Shown here in pieces: positions 40,253 to 60,368 of a stretch of DNA of 64,000 bases. The DNA is taken from the NCBI RefSeq assembly GCF_000002235.5, contig NW_022145561.1, forward strand, positions 484,501 through 548,500. The letters run 5' to 3'. Source of the stretch: Strongylocentrotus purpuratus. Taxonomy: Eukaryota > Echinodermata > Echinoidea > Camarodonta > Strongylocentrotidae. A program made the translations under genes and the position numbers. Numbering within the stretch: position 1 is the stretch's first letter; the number at the start of each line of letters is the position of its first letter. The notes beneath the pieces were generated by a model. That model was not told the origin of the DNA. It saw only the letters and a list, made by a program, of their open reading frames with translations, and made no database searches.

Positions 40253-40676
40253 TAGGCGCGTTTTCATCATCTCGAGATTGCCAAATATCTCGAGATTGCC
40301 AAATAGCCCGCTATTTGGGAAATAATCCCGAAGTAACAAATCGCGTATTCACTATCTCGAGATTCGACCTCGAAACTCGAAACTCGACCTTGAGAAATTA
40401 GCTCCGGGATTAGCTCGAGATATTTTGCTCAGCGTTAGCGTGTATTGCGAATCTTCGGTCTAGTGAAAACGCACGGGCCAAATAGCTGGATATTTTGCCA
40501 ATAAAAAGGATATTTTGCAAACTATCCCAAGATATCTTGGGATATTATCCCGACCAACTATCCAGCTAATTTGCTACTTCGGTCTAATGAAGACGCAAAT
40601 TAGCTGGATAGTTTGCGATCGGGATAGTTCAAATAGCTGGATATTTGGCAATCTCGAGATAGTGAAGACGGGCCTA
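40253..40676. mobile_element. Foldback element upstream of a4
   Basis: The ends TAGGCGCGTTTTCATCATCT and AGTGAAGACGGGCCTA are inverted relatives, with many internal CTCGAGAT, TTGCCAAATA and TAGCTGGATA words. The homologous region upstream of a5 runs straight through this point, which marks it as an insertion. Confidence 0.7.
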
Positions 40677-41097
40677 TTTGTGTGTTTTTCGAAAATGACG
40701 TATACACTATAATATGGCGAAAACCAACCAATAATCGTCGTTTCTTTTGTCTGATCGCTAGGCGCGGCTCGTATCTGTAGTTTAAATGTGCACACGTTTG
40801 CTGCATATAAAATAATCTTAGGGTGCAGTGTGGAAATTAGTAATGTATGGACAAAGGCAATTGCACATCGCGATATTTCATGTAAAATAAGTATATATCC
40901 CAAAGACTACTGTACATGTCAAAGGTGTCTTTATCATATGAACTCTAATTTATGAAACTGAACTCATGCATAAAATTTAAAAAAGTCCAAAAAGAGTCTG
41001 TTTTAAGCTCCTGACAGACTAGATAAACAAACGCTGCGTGCCGCGCCAGTTCCAACCAGAAACTTAGGGGCACAGAACTGGAAAAATACGTACGGGG

Positions 41098-41222
41098 TAT
41101 ATAAACCACACCAAGCGTTTGGCGCTTCATTCATTGGTTGCTGACGACACATCACCGTTGTGAGCAAGCTTGAAAAACCCGTCTTTACACTTCAAAGAAA
41201 CAAGAAAGCCTTATAGTTCAAC
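41098..41222 (+). promoter_or_regulatory. a4 promoter and 5'UTR
   Basis: TATATAAA at 41098-41105; transcription expected near 41130. The leader (GCGCTTCATTCATTGG, GAGCAAGCTTG, AAGCCTTATA before the ATG) is clearly homologous to that of a5. Confidence 0.7.
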
Positions 41223-44519
<3,297 letters not shown>

Positions 44520-44553
44520 ACATTCCGTCAATTCGCACAAACGTGGTAGATTC

Positions 44554-44705
44554 ATCGCTCAAGTTGTCTCCCCATCAACCTGACTAAGTTTTAGACCAAC
44601 TTGGTGCCCTACCCACGTATCCTTTTCCCTCTGGCCGCCTTTGCCCCAGTCATCTCTGCTGAGAAGGCCTACCACGAGCAGTTGACCGTTGCCGAGATCA
44701 CCAAA
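44554..44705 (+). pseudogene. Alpha-tubulin exon fragment in the a4 3'UTR
   Basis: About 35 bases after the a4 stop, sequence resembling codons for IAQVVS is joined, with an internal deletion, to DLT-F, an in-frame stop, [33 protein letters not shown]. It matches residues of about 231-292 of alpha-tubulin in the sense direction. The IAQVV wording is the a4 type, so it probably came from a partial duplication of a4's own exon. A sister copy lies after a6; a3 and a5 have none. Confidence 0.85.
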
Positions 44706-47230
44706 CCTAAATTTTCAATCTGAACAATTTTTTTTTTCTTCATGCAACCATCTAAATGGTATTTTGAACTATTTTCTCACCAAATGAAAGGCAATTGATG
44801 CTAATTTAATGTTTATTTTAGTAAACATCTTTGATATACAGCTAAATTTACATTTTTTCTAATGTAAACATTGTGGCCCATCCAAATGTGAGGCTTTAAA
44901 AATATATTAAATTATTTCATTTTGTACTGATATATTACTTCTTTTTTGCAATTTTTTTCTACTGGAGATTGTCATGCCAATTAAAGTTCTTGATTGTTTG
45001 AAAGAGAAAACAGAGTGTGGATATGAGACAACTTGATGATTCAGAATGTACAATGGAAACCGATACTACATGTTACTGCAGTATGATTGTGATGATGGAG
45101 ATGAGTCAAGGTGCTGGTTGTGGTGATGTAAATGTATAGCCTTGGTATTTAATGATAATGGGAGCATGATAAACGTGGTGATAATGATGGTGTCGATGGA
45201 TTGATGTGAATTGACGGCAAAAATAGTGAAAAGGAAAACCTGCACGAATGCCGGTTGGTGTACAATGTCAGATGTAATTCTCATGAAGTTATTTGATGGA
45301 TCGTGACTATATTACGAAAGTATGGTGGTGAGGACTGAGGATAATCATGGGGGCTCTAATCATGATGAAGATGATAATGATGATGCTGAAAGTGGTGATG
45401 GTGGCGATGAACGATCTTGAAGATGATGATGATGATGCTGAAAGTGGTGATAATGATGGCGATGAACGATCTTGAAGATGATGGTGGTGATGATGACGAT
45501 GATTGTGTTGATAATGATCATCATGATGAAGATGACTATGATCTTGAAGATGATGTTGAAGATAATGATTAATGATGATGAGGAAGAATAATGATGTTTA
45601 CTTGAGATGGAGGTTATGTATGAATTAGGTTTGCTAGAAGAAAACATAAAGATTATGATGGCCCTGTAATTATTTGTCGATGACGACTGGCTAAAAGTAA
45701 GAACAGTTATACACAACATGTACCGTCATCTGAATATACTCGGGAACCAAAAACAAAAATGGGGGGGGGGGAAGAAAGTAAACATGTAAACATAAAGATT
45801 ATGATGGCCCTGTAATTATTTGTCGATGACGACTGGCTAAAAGTAAGAACAGTTATACACAACATGTACCGACATCTGAATATACTCAGGAACCAAAAAC
45901 AAAAATGGGGGGGGGGGGGGGGAAGAAAGTGGACCCTTTTTCATAATTATGATTTTTAAATTGATGGTATATATAAACCCATGTTTCATATTTCCAAATA
46001 CATGTAATCATAAATGCATCCTCTGAGACTACAGTTGACATCCCAGAGCTCTATATTCCTCGTTGTTTCTCATTCCTTGTTTTCATTATGGTTTCTTCTC
46101 TTTGTGTGTGCATTTTTCTTAATCAGACCGTTGTGACTTGTGACGGTTAAATGAATGTCCTCATCCATTCGTGCCATGAAATGTCAGAAACATTCCGTAA
46201 TGTTAGGTCGACAAGCCATAGCACCAATTATTGTATGCGATTTGCATTCTGGCTATTGCATTGCATGTAACGAGTCAATGAAATAATTTGTAATGAGGCA
46301 CTTATCCCTTACTGTACTCCGGGGGGGGGGGGCTTGGAGGCCACTCTCCGCTTGGAATTTTAAGTAGCCGTTTCAGGGCTTTACAAAAAACCTCAAGTCT
46401 TACGCTTTTTGGTACCATTTCGTTGAAATCTGATATACCTGTAGGTTGTTACATAACAATTAGTATGCGCATGTCATCAAAAATTGCCTTCATTATGTTT
46501 CTCAAAGTAACTTGATGTATTCCAGAACAAAAGAATACATTAGAAATAAAACATAAATATAATAAGAAGGAAAAAATACATAAGAAAATGAAATGATGAA
46601 TTTCGAACATTTTTTGTCGGATATGAGCAGTGATATGCAGATGGGTAGTGGAGAAATATTGTTCTACAGTGAGAAAGTGGGTGAAATTATTTGGCTTTGC
46701 TCTAAGAGCTAAACCAGGGCTAAACATACTTTAGAAAAGTAAAATAATCATGTAATTTGCATATTACTAATTTATACCATATGCATTTTCAAACATCATA
46801 AAAATCATGAAACTCCATGAATTTGAATTGAACAAAAACATTTCAACTCATTTTCAAGATTCTTCACAAATCTAGAGCCAACCATGTAGAGTATTCTGTA
46901 AAATGCATACAATTAGCATTTTGCATAATTAATTAGGCTTTATCGACAAAAATGTGCATATAAAACTCATATACCATCTTACAAACGTGCAAATTTTCGT
47001 GTTCATCGGACATTTGACGGCCGAGATCATGGGGGGGGGGCGATCCCAGCCCCTCCCTCCTCCCCCTCCCTCCTCCCCTCACTCCTTCCCCTCACTCCTT
47101 TCACCTCCCCAGTCAGAGAGAGGCCAAAAGATTTGGGCATTACATTTGATTACATAAAGAAATGGTCCATGTTGATGATGGCAGAATATCAATTTTCTTC
47201 CAATTTCATATATATATATATATATTGTTA
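44706..47230 (+). repeat. a4 downstream block (duplicated as 59696-63180)
   Basis: Long stretches match the a6 downstream block almost base for base (for example 45066-45284 against 59998-60216, and 46020-46440 against 61900-62340). It includes GAT-rich sequence, a tandem duplication of about 145 bp (45643-45932) and G runs. The candidate poly(A) site reads AATGAA at 44783. No gene. Confidence 0.8.
45643..45932 (+). repeat. 145-bp tandem duplication
   Basis: CATAAAGATTATGATGGCCC recurs 145 bases later (45645 and 45790), and both units end in an AAAATGGGGG run of different length. The a6 block has a single unit, so this happened after the large duplication. Confidence 0.8.
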
Positions 47231-48133
47231 TGACGGTTATATCAAATCTTTGAAGTACAAAGAATGTCCACCTTCTTATATTTTGCTGAGTGGGTATATA
47301 TATATCTATAAATGCACGTAGGCCCTACATGAAAAAAGTTCCACATTTTGAAAGATATATATATATATATATGCGGTTTATTCGTCTTCTTCAAATCTAG
47401 CTCAGGTTTGAAACACATGTTCAGATGGATCAGGGAGATGAGAGTTTAAACTCTCATCTTCCTGGATGGATCATAAACCTTGTGAATTTCCCTGCCTACA
47501 TAAATCTACAAAAGCCACCTGCCTATGCCAGACTTGAGCTAACTGTATTTTTTTTCTCGAAATTAACGTACAAACCAACCAATGCTCTTTGTGTCTTTTG
47601 TTGGATAGGAATTAGGCGCGCCTTGTAGTTGAAATGTACAAACCTTTGCTGCATGAACCAAATCATGTATTATGATTGATTAAAAAAAATTTTTTTTTAG
47701 TGATCTTCAGAAATTCAAAGATCACGTCAAAATTAGTTTAATAATAAAGGTAAAAAAAAATATCCACGTCTGTAAAACCCCAATACACACACACACACAC
47801 ACCACCACCACACACACACACACATACACGCATGAATCAAATAGCACTCTTTAGTGAATATATGGTAGTTAGTATTGTAGGGACAATAGCAATGGAACAT
47901 CGTGTTATTTCATGCGATTTCATGTGAAATATATTACAGACATATCGCAAAGACTAATGTAAATGTTGTAGGTGTCCTTAATTTCCTTTTCTCACGAACA
48001 CTAATTTATGAAACTGAATTCAGGCATAACATTTTAGAGGTGAAAAATAGGGGTAAAAAAGTCTCAAATGAGTCTGTTTTATACTAATGAAAGACTAGGT
48101 GAACAAATGCGGTGGTGTTCATGCATGCCTGGC
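47231..48133 (+). repeat. a5 upstream block, homologous to a4 upstream
   Basis: CGGTTTATTCGTCTTCTTCA, GAGAGTTTAAACTCTC and CCTTGTGAATTTCCCTGCCT recur upstream of a4 in the same order, then AAACCAACCAAT. Contains (CA)n at about 47785-47825. Confidence 0.75.
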
Positions 48134-48553
48134 TTAAAGAGAAAGTTGAGTTCTGCGGAGAGGGTGAAACATGATTATTTTTTGTGAGCGTTTATATTAT
48201 TATGCAAGTGTGGAAGAACATCAAAGAAGAAATTTTCCTTGAAGCATGGCATTTCAAATGCCTTCATATTCCAAATAAAACATGACACAGCTTTAAAACG
48301 AGGACCTCATTATTATGCCACATTTTTGTGTAGTCCCATAGACATCTTTCTGTGTATAGTGCTCGTTTATTTTTACCATATGCCCTGCATACTTTCACCA
48401 AGACTGGGTCAAATTTCTTATCATTTTGATGATTCCAAAACCCTGTAGTACACAACAATACTTATATGCTACACGATCAATTTTTTCTGATCGATTCCAC
48501 ATCGTTTTTTTCTTCACAATGCTGGCATGACCAGAACTCAACTTTATCTTTAA
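48134..48553 (+). mobile_element. TTAA MITE family, copy 4, in the a5 promoter
   Basis: Left end TTAAAGAGAAAGTTGAGTTC, right end GAACTCAACTTTATCTTTAA, TTAA on both sides. The right end stops 21 bases before the a5 TATA box. The homologous a4 promoter has no such element, so the insertion pushed the old upstream sequence of a5 about 420 bases away. Confidence 0.8.
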
Positions 48554-48574
48554 CCAGCCGCATTTTGGGTGTGG

Positions 48575-48703
48575 TATATATAACACACACCAACCGTACG
48601 CCGCTTCATTCATAGTGACTGCTGTAGACACATCAACGTCGTGAGCAAGCTCAGTGTGAAACCCATTTCTTCAGTACAAAGAAATAAGAAAGCCTTATAC
48701 AAC
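48575..48703 (+). promoter_or_regulatory. a5 core promoter and 5'UTR
   Basis: TATATATAA at 48575-48583; leader homologous to that of a4 (CGCTTCATTCAT, GTGAGCAAGCT, AAGAAAGCCTTATA). Everything more than 21 bases upstream of the TATA is now MITE sequence. Confidence 0.65.
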
Positions 48704-51206
<2,503 letters not shown>

Positions 51207-51371
51207 TAGTAAACTATTAAAAAAAACTCATTTTAAAAATGCAGCTGTAATTTTCTGCCAATGTATCAACTTTTCCTTGATGATACTAGCGTTTGGTCTC
51301 CGACTAAACCAACTCAATTGTACCAAGCTTGCCCATTAGTTTAAAAGCAGCTAAGCAAAATACATTCAACG

Positions 51372-51768
51372 TTAAAGATAAAGACCAGTATTGGAAACAC
51401 CCCAATTTCAAAAAATGAAAATGAAGCTCTTATTACCAATCATGTGAAAGAATATGTTTTGAATATTACATGATGAAAACATTTTTGACGGGAAACCGCC
51501 TACTAATTGATATATTTGGTAAATTAGAGTATCTCTTGCCTGTTGAGAGATATGAAATGCACGTGACCCGCACGTGTGTGTAGTCCCATATACATCTTTC
51601 TGTGTACAGTGCTTCTAACTTTATGAAGACTTGGCCAAATTTCTTATCATTTTGATGATTCCAGAACCTTGCAGTACATCTATGCTAGATGATCAACCTT
51701 TTCTGATCGATTTCACAACGTTTCTTTCACAATGCAATCGCATGACCATAACTGGTCTTTATCTTTAA
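51372..51768 (+). mobile_element. TTAA MITE family, copy 5
   Basis: Left end TTAAAGATAAAGACCAGT, right end ACTGGTCTTTATCTTTAA: exact inverse ends including TTAA. About 397 bp. The left half is closest to copy 2. Confidence 0.8.
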
Positions 51769-51998
51769 ACCTAAAAACCTAAAATTATCTAACTCAAAAT
51801 GCACTTCCTGTTTTATTTAAGATATTCAATTATTCAAATCACTATGACGAAAATGTGAGAATATAGATTAATAATATCTCCTAAGATCATTGCCTCTGCA
51901 TAATTTTGTCTGTGAAATAGAACGAGATAAGATATGAGTGGGTGTCAAAATGAGTGGCATTTTGTGGAAGATAATACTGAAACAGTGTTTGAGTGGAC

Positions 51999-52034
<36 letters not shown>

Positions 52035-52209
52035 GGATGAACGGAAACGGAGACATCAAGAGAGAGAGAGGGAACAGCTGAAGAGAGAAGGAGAAAACAG
52101 CTGAGAAGAGGGAGAGAGAGAGAGAACAGAGCTGAAGAGAGAGGGAGAGAAGAACAAAGATAAAGAGAGAGAAAGAAGAGATGAAGATAAAGGGGGAAAA
52201 AAGTGGGAG
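51769..52209. other. Spacer grading into GA-rich sequence
   Basis: (GA)n at about 52001-52030, then purine-rich sequence that looks like degenerate forms of the 87-bp unit. Confidence 0.5.
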
Positions 52210-54150
52210 AGAAAAGACAAAAGATGAAAAAAGGTTGAATATGAAGAGACTTAAAGGAAACGGAGAGTGAGATGGAACAGAGCTGAAGAGAGAGGGAGAG
52301 AAGAAAAAAGATGAAAAAAGGTTGAATATGAAGAGACTTAAAGGAAACGGAGAGTGAGATGGAACAGAGCTGAAGAGAGAGAGGAGAGAAGAGAAAAGAT
52401 GAAAAAAGGTTGAATATGAAGAGACTTAAAGGAAACGGAGAGTGAGATGGAACAGAGATGAAGAGAGAGGGAGAGAAGAAAAAAGATGAAAAAAGGTTGA
52501 ATATGAAGAGACTTAAAGAAAACGGAGAGAGTGAGAGGGAACAGAGCTGAAGAGAGAGGGAGAGAAGACAAAAGATGAAGAAAGATTGAATATGAAGAGA
52601 CTTAAAGGAAACGGAGAGTGAGATGGAACAGAGCTGAAGAGAGAGGGAGAGAAGACAAAAGATGAAGAAAGATTGAATATGAAGAGACTTAAAGGAAACG
52701 GAGAGTGAGATGGAACAGAGCTGAAGAGAGAGGGAGAGAAGAAAAAGATGAAGAAAGATTGAATATGAAGAGACTTAAAGGAAACGGAGAGTGAGATGGA
52801 ACAGAGCTGAAGAGAGAGGGAGAGAAGAAAAAGGATGAAGAAAGATTGGAGATGAAGAGACTTAAAGGAAACGGAGAGTGAGGTGGAACAGAGCTGAAGA
52901 GAGAGGGAGAGAAGAAAAAGATGAAAAAAGGTTGAATATGAAGAGACTTAAAGGAAACGGAGAGTGAGATGGAACAGAGCTGAAGAGAGAGGGAGAGAAG
53001 AAAAAAGATGAAGAAAGATTGAATATGAAGAGACTTAAAGGAAACGGAGAGTGAGATGGAACAGAGCTGAAGAGAGAGGGAGAGAAGAAAAAAGATGAAA
53101 AAAGGTTGAATATGAAGAGACTTAAAGAAAACGGAGAGAGTGAGATGGAACAGAGCTGAAGAGAGAGGGAGAGAAGACAAAAGATGAAGAAAGATTGAAT
53201 ATGAAGAGACTTAAAGGAAACGGAGAGTGAGATGGAACAGAGCTGAAGAGAGAGGGAGAGAAGAAAAAGATGAAGAAAGATTGAATATGAAGAGACTTAA
53301 AGGAAACGGAGAGTGAGATGGAACAGAGCTGAAGAGAGAGGGAGAGAAGACAAAAGATGAAGAAAGATTGAATATGAAGAGACTTAAAGGAAACGGAGAG
53401 TGAGATGGAACAGAGCTGAAGAGAGAGGGAGAGAAGAAAAAAGATGAAGAAAGATTGAATATGAAGAGACTTAAAGGAAACGGAGAGTGAGATGGAACAG
53501 AGCTGAAGAGAGAGGGAGAGAAGAAAAAAGATGAAGAAAGATTGAATATGAAGAGACTTAAAGGAAACGGAGAGTGAGATGGAACAGAGCTGAAGAGAGA
53601 GGGAGAGAAGAAAAAAGATGAAAAAAGGTTGAATATGAAGAGACTTAAAGGAAACGTAGAGTGAGATGGAACAGAGCTGAAGAGAGAGGGAGAGAAGAAA
53701 AAAGATGAAGAAAGATTGAATATGAAGAGACTTAAAGGAAACGGAGAGTGAGATGGAACAGAGCTGAAGAGAGAGGGAGAGAAGAAAAAAGATGAAGAAA
53801 GATTGAATATGAAGAGACTTAAAGGAAACGGAGAGTGAGATGGAACAGAGCTGAAGAGAGAGGGAGAGAAGAAAAAAGATGAAGAAAGATTGAATATGAA
53901 GAGACTTAAAGGAAACGGAGAGTGAGATGGAACAGAGCTGAAGAGAGAGGGAGAGAAGAAAAAGGATGAAGAAAGATTGGAGATGAAGAGACTTAAAGGA
54001 AACGGAGAGTGAGGTGGAACAGAGCTGAAGAGAGAGGGAGAGAAGAAAAAAGATGAAAAAAGGTTGAATATGAAGAGACTTAAAGGAAACGGAGAGTGAG
54101 ATGGAACAGAGCTGAAGAGAGAGGGAGAGAAGAAAAAGGAAAACAGATTG
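52210..54150. repeat. 87-bp polypurine satellite, about 22 units
   Basis: The unit contains GAATATGAAGAGACTTAAAG, GAAACGGAGAGTGAGATGG and CAGAGCTGAAGAGAGAGGGA; the anchor GAGACTTAAA recurs about 22 times with an 87-base step. Nearly all bases on the + strand are purines. Variant units recur at multiples of the period: the AAGGATG...GGAGATG variant at 52831 and 53962 (13 units apart) and the AAAACGGAGAGAG variant near 52518 and 53127 (7 units apart), showing block duplications. As 87 is a multiple of 3, frames stay open through the array; I do not take them as genes. Confidence 0.9.
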
Positions 54151-54275
54151 TAGATCGAGAGAGAGAGAGGGAGAAGAAGAAGAAAAAAAAGATTGGAGAA
54201 TAAGCGAGAGAGAGAGAGAAAGAGATTGAGAAAGGGAAACGGAGAGTGAGAGAGAGTGATAGCGAACAGAGCTGA

Positions 54276-54306
<31 letters not shown>

Positions 54307-55729
54307 TGATGACCATGGTGATGTTAATGCTGATCACTGCAACAAGACATGTAACTATGATGAACTACATGATGATGACGATGACTAATATAATGATGAA
54401 CCATGTTGATAACGATACAGATGATGATGATAGTATGTATTTCGATTGTGGTAATGGTCATAACGATGACGATAGAGGGAATAATGACACCAGAGGGGAT
54501 AATGACGACGGTGATGATGATCATCATGATGCTTATGGAGTTCAAAGTGCGATTGCTCTACTAGCTAGCGCCCTCTATAAAGCCAACAATGCCTAAGCGG
54601 TACCCTGATCCCCGGTCCCCTTTATGGGAGGGAGAGGGGCGGGTAGGGTAGGGTAGGGGGTTGGGGCACCATACCGCTACCTGTTCCTGTTCGAGAAAAG
54701 ATAAAGAGAGATTTAAGGTACATGATCGTTTATATTGTATGCTCCTCTTCTAATAAATAGTATTATTAAAAACTACTAATTAGATAACTATCTAATTTGT
54801 CTCGCGGCATCCCAGTTGAAAAACGATGTACTGGACCACAACACCTCTATTATGTTAACCATTTTCCCAATAGGAACCCGTTGATTGATCTGATTCTTAT
54901 ATTCATTTGAAATGAAAGAAATCAGGAATCAACAGGTTATATTAAGAGTTTAAAGACATGGAAATCACACTAGGGGTCTTCCCAACTAGTTATACCATCG
55001 AAATAGTTTCGGGAGATCATAATACCCAGAAGAAAAAGAGACATCCTCTGTAGCGCGGACTCGCGGATTAAACAGCCGAGAGAAAATGGGATATATTACT
55101 TTTTTTTTTTTTGTAGCATTGTTTTATTGTATTCATTCAGTACAAAATATATATATATAAAAAAAAAAACATACAGCTTCATTGATTTACATAACATATC
55201 AAAATATTAGGAAAATTGTACATCTCTCAAAAAATACTTAAGATAGTTTAATACACAGTACATAATATTTTCAAATTAAATATACTGAACGAATATTATG
55301 AATCAAAGAGTTACCTGCAGACAGACAGACACACCACACACGCTCACATACTCAGACACACATACAAACTTACAAATCCCCCTCCCCGGTGGCGTAATGA
55401 GCAAAAAAGTTGGGGGAGGGAAAGGTAAGGAAAGAAAGAGAGAAAGAAGATAGGTAGGGGACTTTAGTTGCGATTTTTCCCGCCAACAAGAAAGTTAAAA
55501 CAACCACTCCTTTGGACTTTTATTATTTACACAATTTCTTGCTGTCTGCTGCCTTGAGATCACTGGAGCGAAGAAAGGTAACAATGTATAGCAATAATCC
55601 CTATCCTTGTTATGCAGATGATTCTTCTACCATTCTTGACCAGAAGTGCGTTTCAAACTCAATGATGTGGGCGTCATTCCATTGAATGTTGAGTCCAGTA
55701 TTAAGGGCGTTTTCTACTACTTGCTGCCT
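54151..55729. other. Spacer between a5 and a6, first part
   Basis: GA-rich to 54306, then GAT-rich sequence to about 54535. A T run at 55100-55112 preceded (on the minus strand) by AATAAA at about 55122-55128 looks like the polyadenylated 3' end of a minus-strand retrocopy of unknown origin. No gene recognised. Confidence 0.45.
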
Positions 55730-55945
55730 AATCTGAGGGCTTTTTTTGTGCTCTTTAAAAAGAACACACAATAGGGGCAGCGCAATTTAAATATCAAGGG
55801 ATGGATAAGAGTTTATCTCTAAAAGAAATGAAAGGGCTATTTGACTTTCAAGAGCGATAAACACTATATAATCCATCCCTTGAAGTTTAAATTGCACTGC
55901 CCCCATTGTGTGCTCTTTTCGAAGAGCACAAAAAGCCCTCAGATT
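55730..55945. mobile_element. 216-bp hairpin MITE
   Basis: Ends AATCTGAGGGC and GCCCTCAGATT; arms continue through TTTGTGCTCTT/AAGAGCACAAA and ATCAAGGGATGGAT/ATCCATCCCTTGA. A smaller hairpin follows at about 55980-56075. (GA)n tracts lie at 56260-56390. Confidence 0.75.
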
Positions 55946-56256
55946 GAACATTCCATCACATAAAATTGTCTGTAAGAGGTAAAGAGAGGTTATTTCTAAA
56001 AGGAAATGAAAGGGCTATTTGACTTTCAAGAGCCCTTTAATTACATTCTAGAAATAACTTCTTTTTCTCTAAAAAAAAAATCAATTTCTCTTTTGAAAGT
56101 CAAATCAACTCGAGAACATCCTGGGATTCTACTCTGCCAGGCCCCTCAGTGGATCTGCCATGTTGTAGGGATCCATTATAAAGCACAATAAGCCCACTCA
56201 ATAATTAATATATATATTCAAACGTCATAGCGATTCATCCAAATAAAAAGAGTAGG

Positions 56257-56316
<60 letters not shown>

Positions 56317-56332
56317 TGAAAGAGTTATGAGG

Positions 56333-56365
<33 letters not shown>

Positions 56366-56649
56366 TGAGAGAGAGAGATAGAGAGAGAAGGGGAGGGACG
56401 TCCTGTGGAAAAAGTATGGTTGAAACAAGTTATTCATAGTTGATACCACTCCAACGTGGAAACTCGAAAGAAGAAAGGAATTGATCAACAATTTTAAAAT
56501 CAAGAGGGTACTTTTCCGGGGAAATTGGCTTTGAGCGACTTCGCAGACTTTAATGAACCTTCGATTCGGGGATTAATGAATCCTCACTCACGGATCTTTT
56601 TGTACAAAATCGCTGAACTGGTACTGCGGGGGCTAAATCGCTACGTTTT

Positions 56650-56821
56650 GTTTTCATAGCAACGGGATTAAGTCGTTCACTCACCATTTGAATCATATAA
56701 GGCTGCACCAGAGAAACTAATCGCCATATTTCGTGCTACATGACAACGCATCGTACGTACGTCGCGGAGCACCTTTCAACGATTTTCATAAACGCCTTTA
56801 AGTTTCAACCCTATCTTCAAC
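56650..56821 (+). promoter_or_regulatory. a6 promoter and 5'UTR
   Basis: X-box-like GTTTTC-AT-AGCAAC (56650-56663) followed by TATAAG (56696-56701). Transcription is expected near 56728, leader about 95 bases. The region is not homologous to the a4/a5 promoters. Confidence 0.55.
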
Positions 56822-59508
<2,687 letters not shown>

Positions 59509-59542
59509 AAATTCCGTCAATTAGCACAAACGTGGTTGACTC

Positions 59543-59695
59543 ATCGCTGAAGTTGTCTCCCCCATCGACCTGACTAAGTTTTAGACCAACTTGGTGCCCT
59601 ACCCACGTATCCATTTCACTCAGGCCGCCTTCGCCCCAGTCATTTCTGCTGAGGAGGCCTACCATGAGCAGTTGACCGTTGCCGAGATCACCAAA
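59543..59695 (+). pseudogene. Alpha-tubulin exon fragment in the a6 3'UTR
   Basis: Sister of the fragment at 44554-44705 with the same internal deletion and the same in-frame stop, plus private changes. Its wording IAEVVS derives from the a4 type (IAQVV), although a6's own exon reads IGQIV, so it arrived together with an a4-type 3' end. Confidence 0.85.
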
Positions 59696-59761
59696 CCTAA
59701 ATTATCAATTTGAACAATTTTTGTTTCTTCTTGCAAGTATCTAAATGGTATTTTCCCACCA

Positions 59762-59767
59762 AATAAA
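59762..59767 (+). terminator. a6 candidate poly(A) signal
   Basis: AATAAA 254 bases after the stop, homologous in position to the a3 signal; the tubulin fragment lies between stop and signal. Confidence 0.6.
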
Positions 59768-60368
59768 AGGGAATTGGTGCTAATTTAATGTTTATTTCAG
59801 TAAACATCTTTGATATACAGCTAAATGAAAAAATATATTAAATTATTTCATTTTTCACTGATATATTGCTTCTTTTTTTTGCAATTTGTCTTCTTCTGGA
59901 GATTGTCATGCTAATTAAAGTTCTTGATTGTTTGAAAGAGAACAGCGTGCAGATATGAGACAACTTGATGATTCAGAATGTACAATGGAAACCGATACTA
60001 CATGTTACTGCAGTATGATTGTGATGATGGAGATGAGTCAAGGGGCTGGTTGTGGTGATGTAAATGTATAGCCTTGGTATTTAATGATAATGGGAGCATG
60101 ATAAACGTGGTGATAATGATGGTGTCGATGGATTGATGTGAATTGACGGCAAAAATAGTGAAAAGGAAAACCTGCACGAATGCCGGTTGGTGTACAATGT
60201 CAGATGTAATTCTCATGAAGTTATTTGATGGATCGTGACTATATTACGAAAGTATGGTGGTGAGGACTGAGGACAATCATGGTGGCTCTGATCATGATGA
60301 TGGTGCTGATAAATTATAATGAAATTATGATGAAGATGATTATGATAATAATTAATGTTAATGATGGA

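Noticed and set aside
47180-47230. (TA)n stretch as a promoter
   Set aside because: Simple repeat far from any exon; the a5 TATA is at 48575.
52689-53180. 163-residue minus-strand frame of Ser/Leu/Phe repeats
   Set aside because: It is the translated 87-bp satellite; the period is a multiple of 3, so frames stay open by construction.
52210-54150. CRISPR-like regular repeats
   Set aside because: Units are contiguous with no unique spacers, and the context is animal nuclear DNA.
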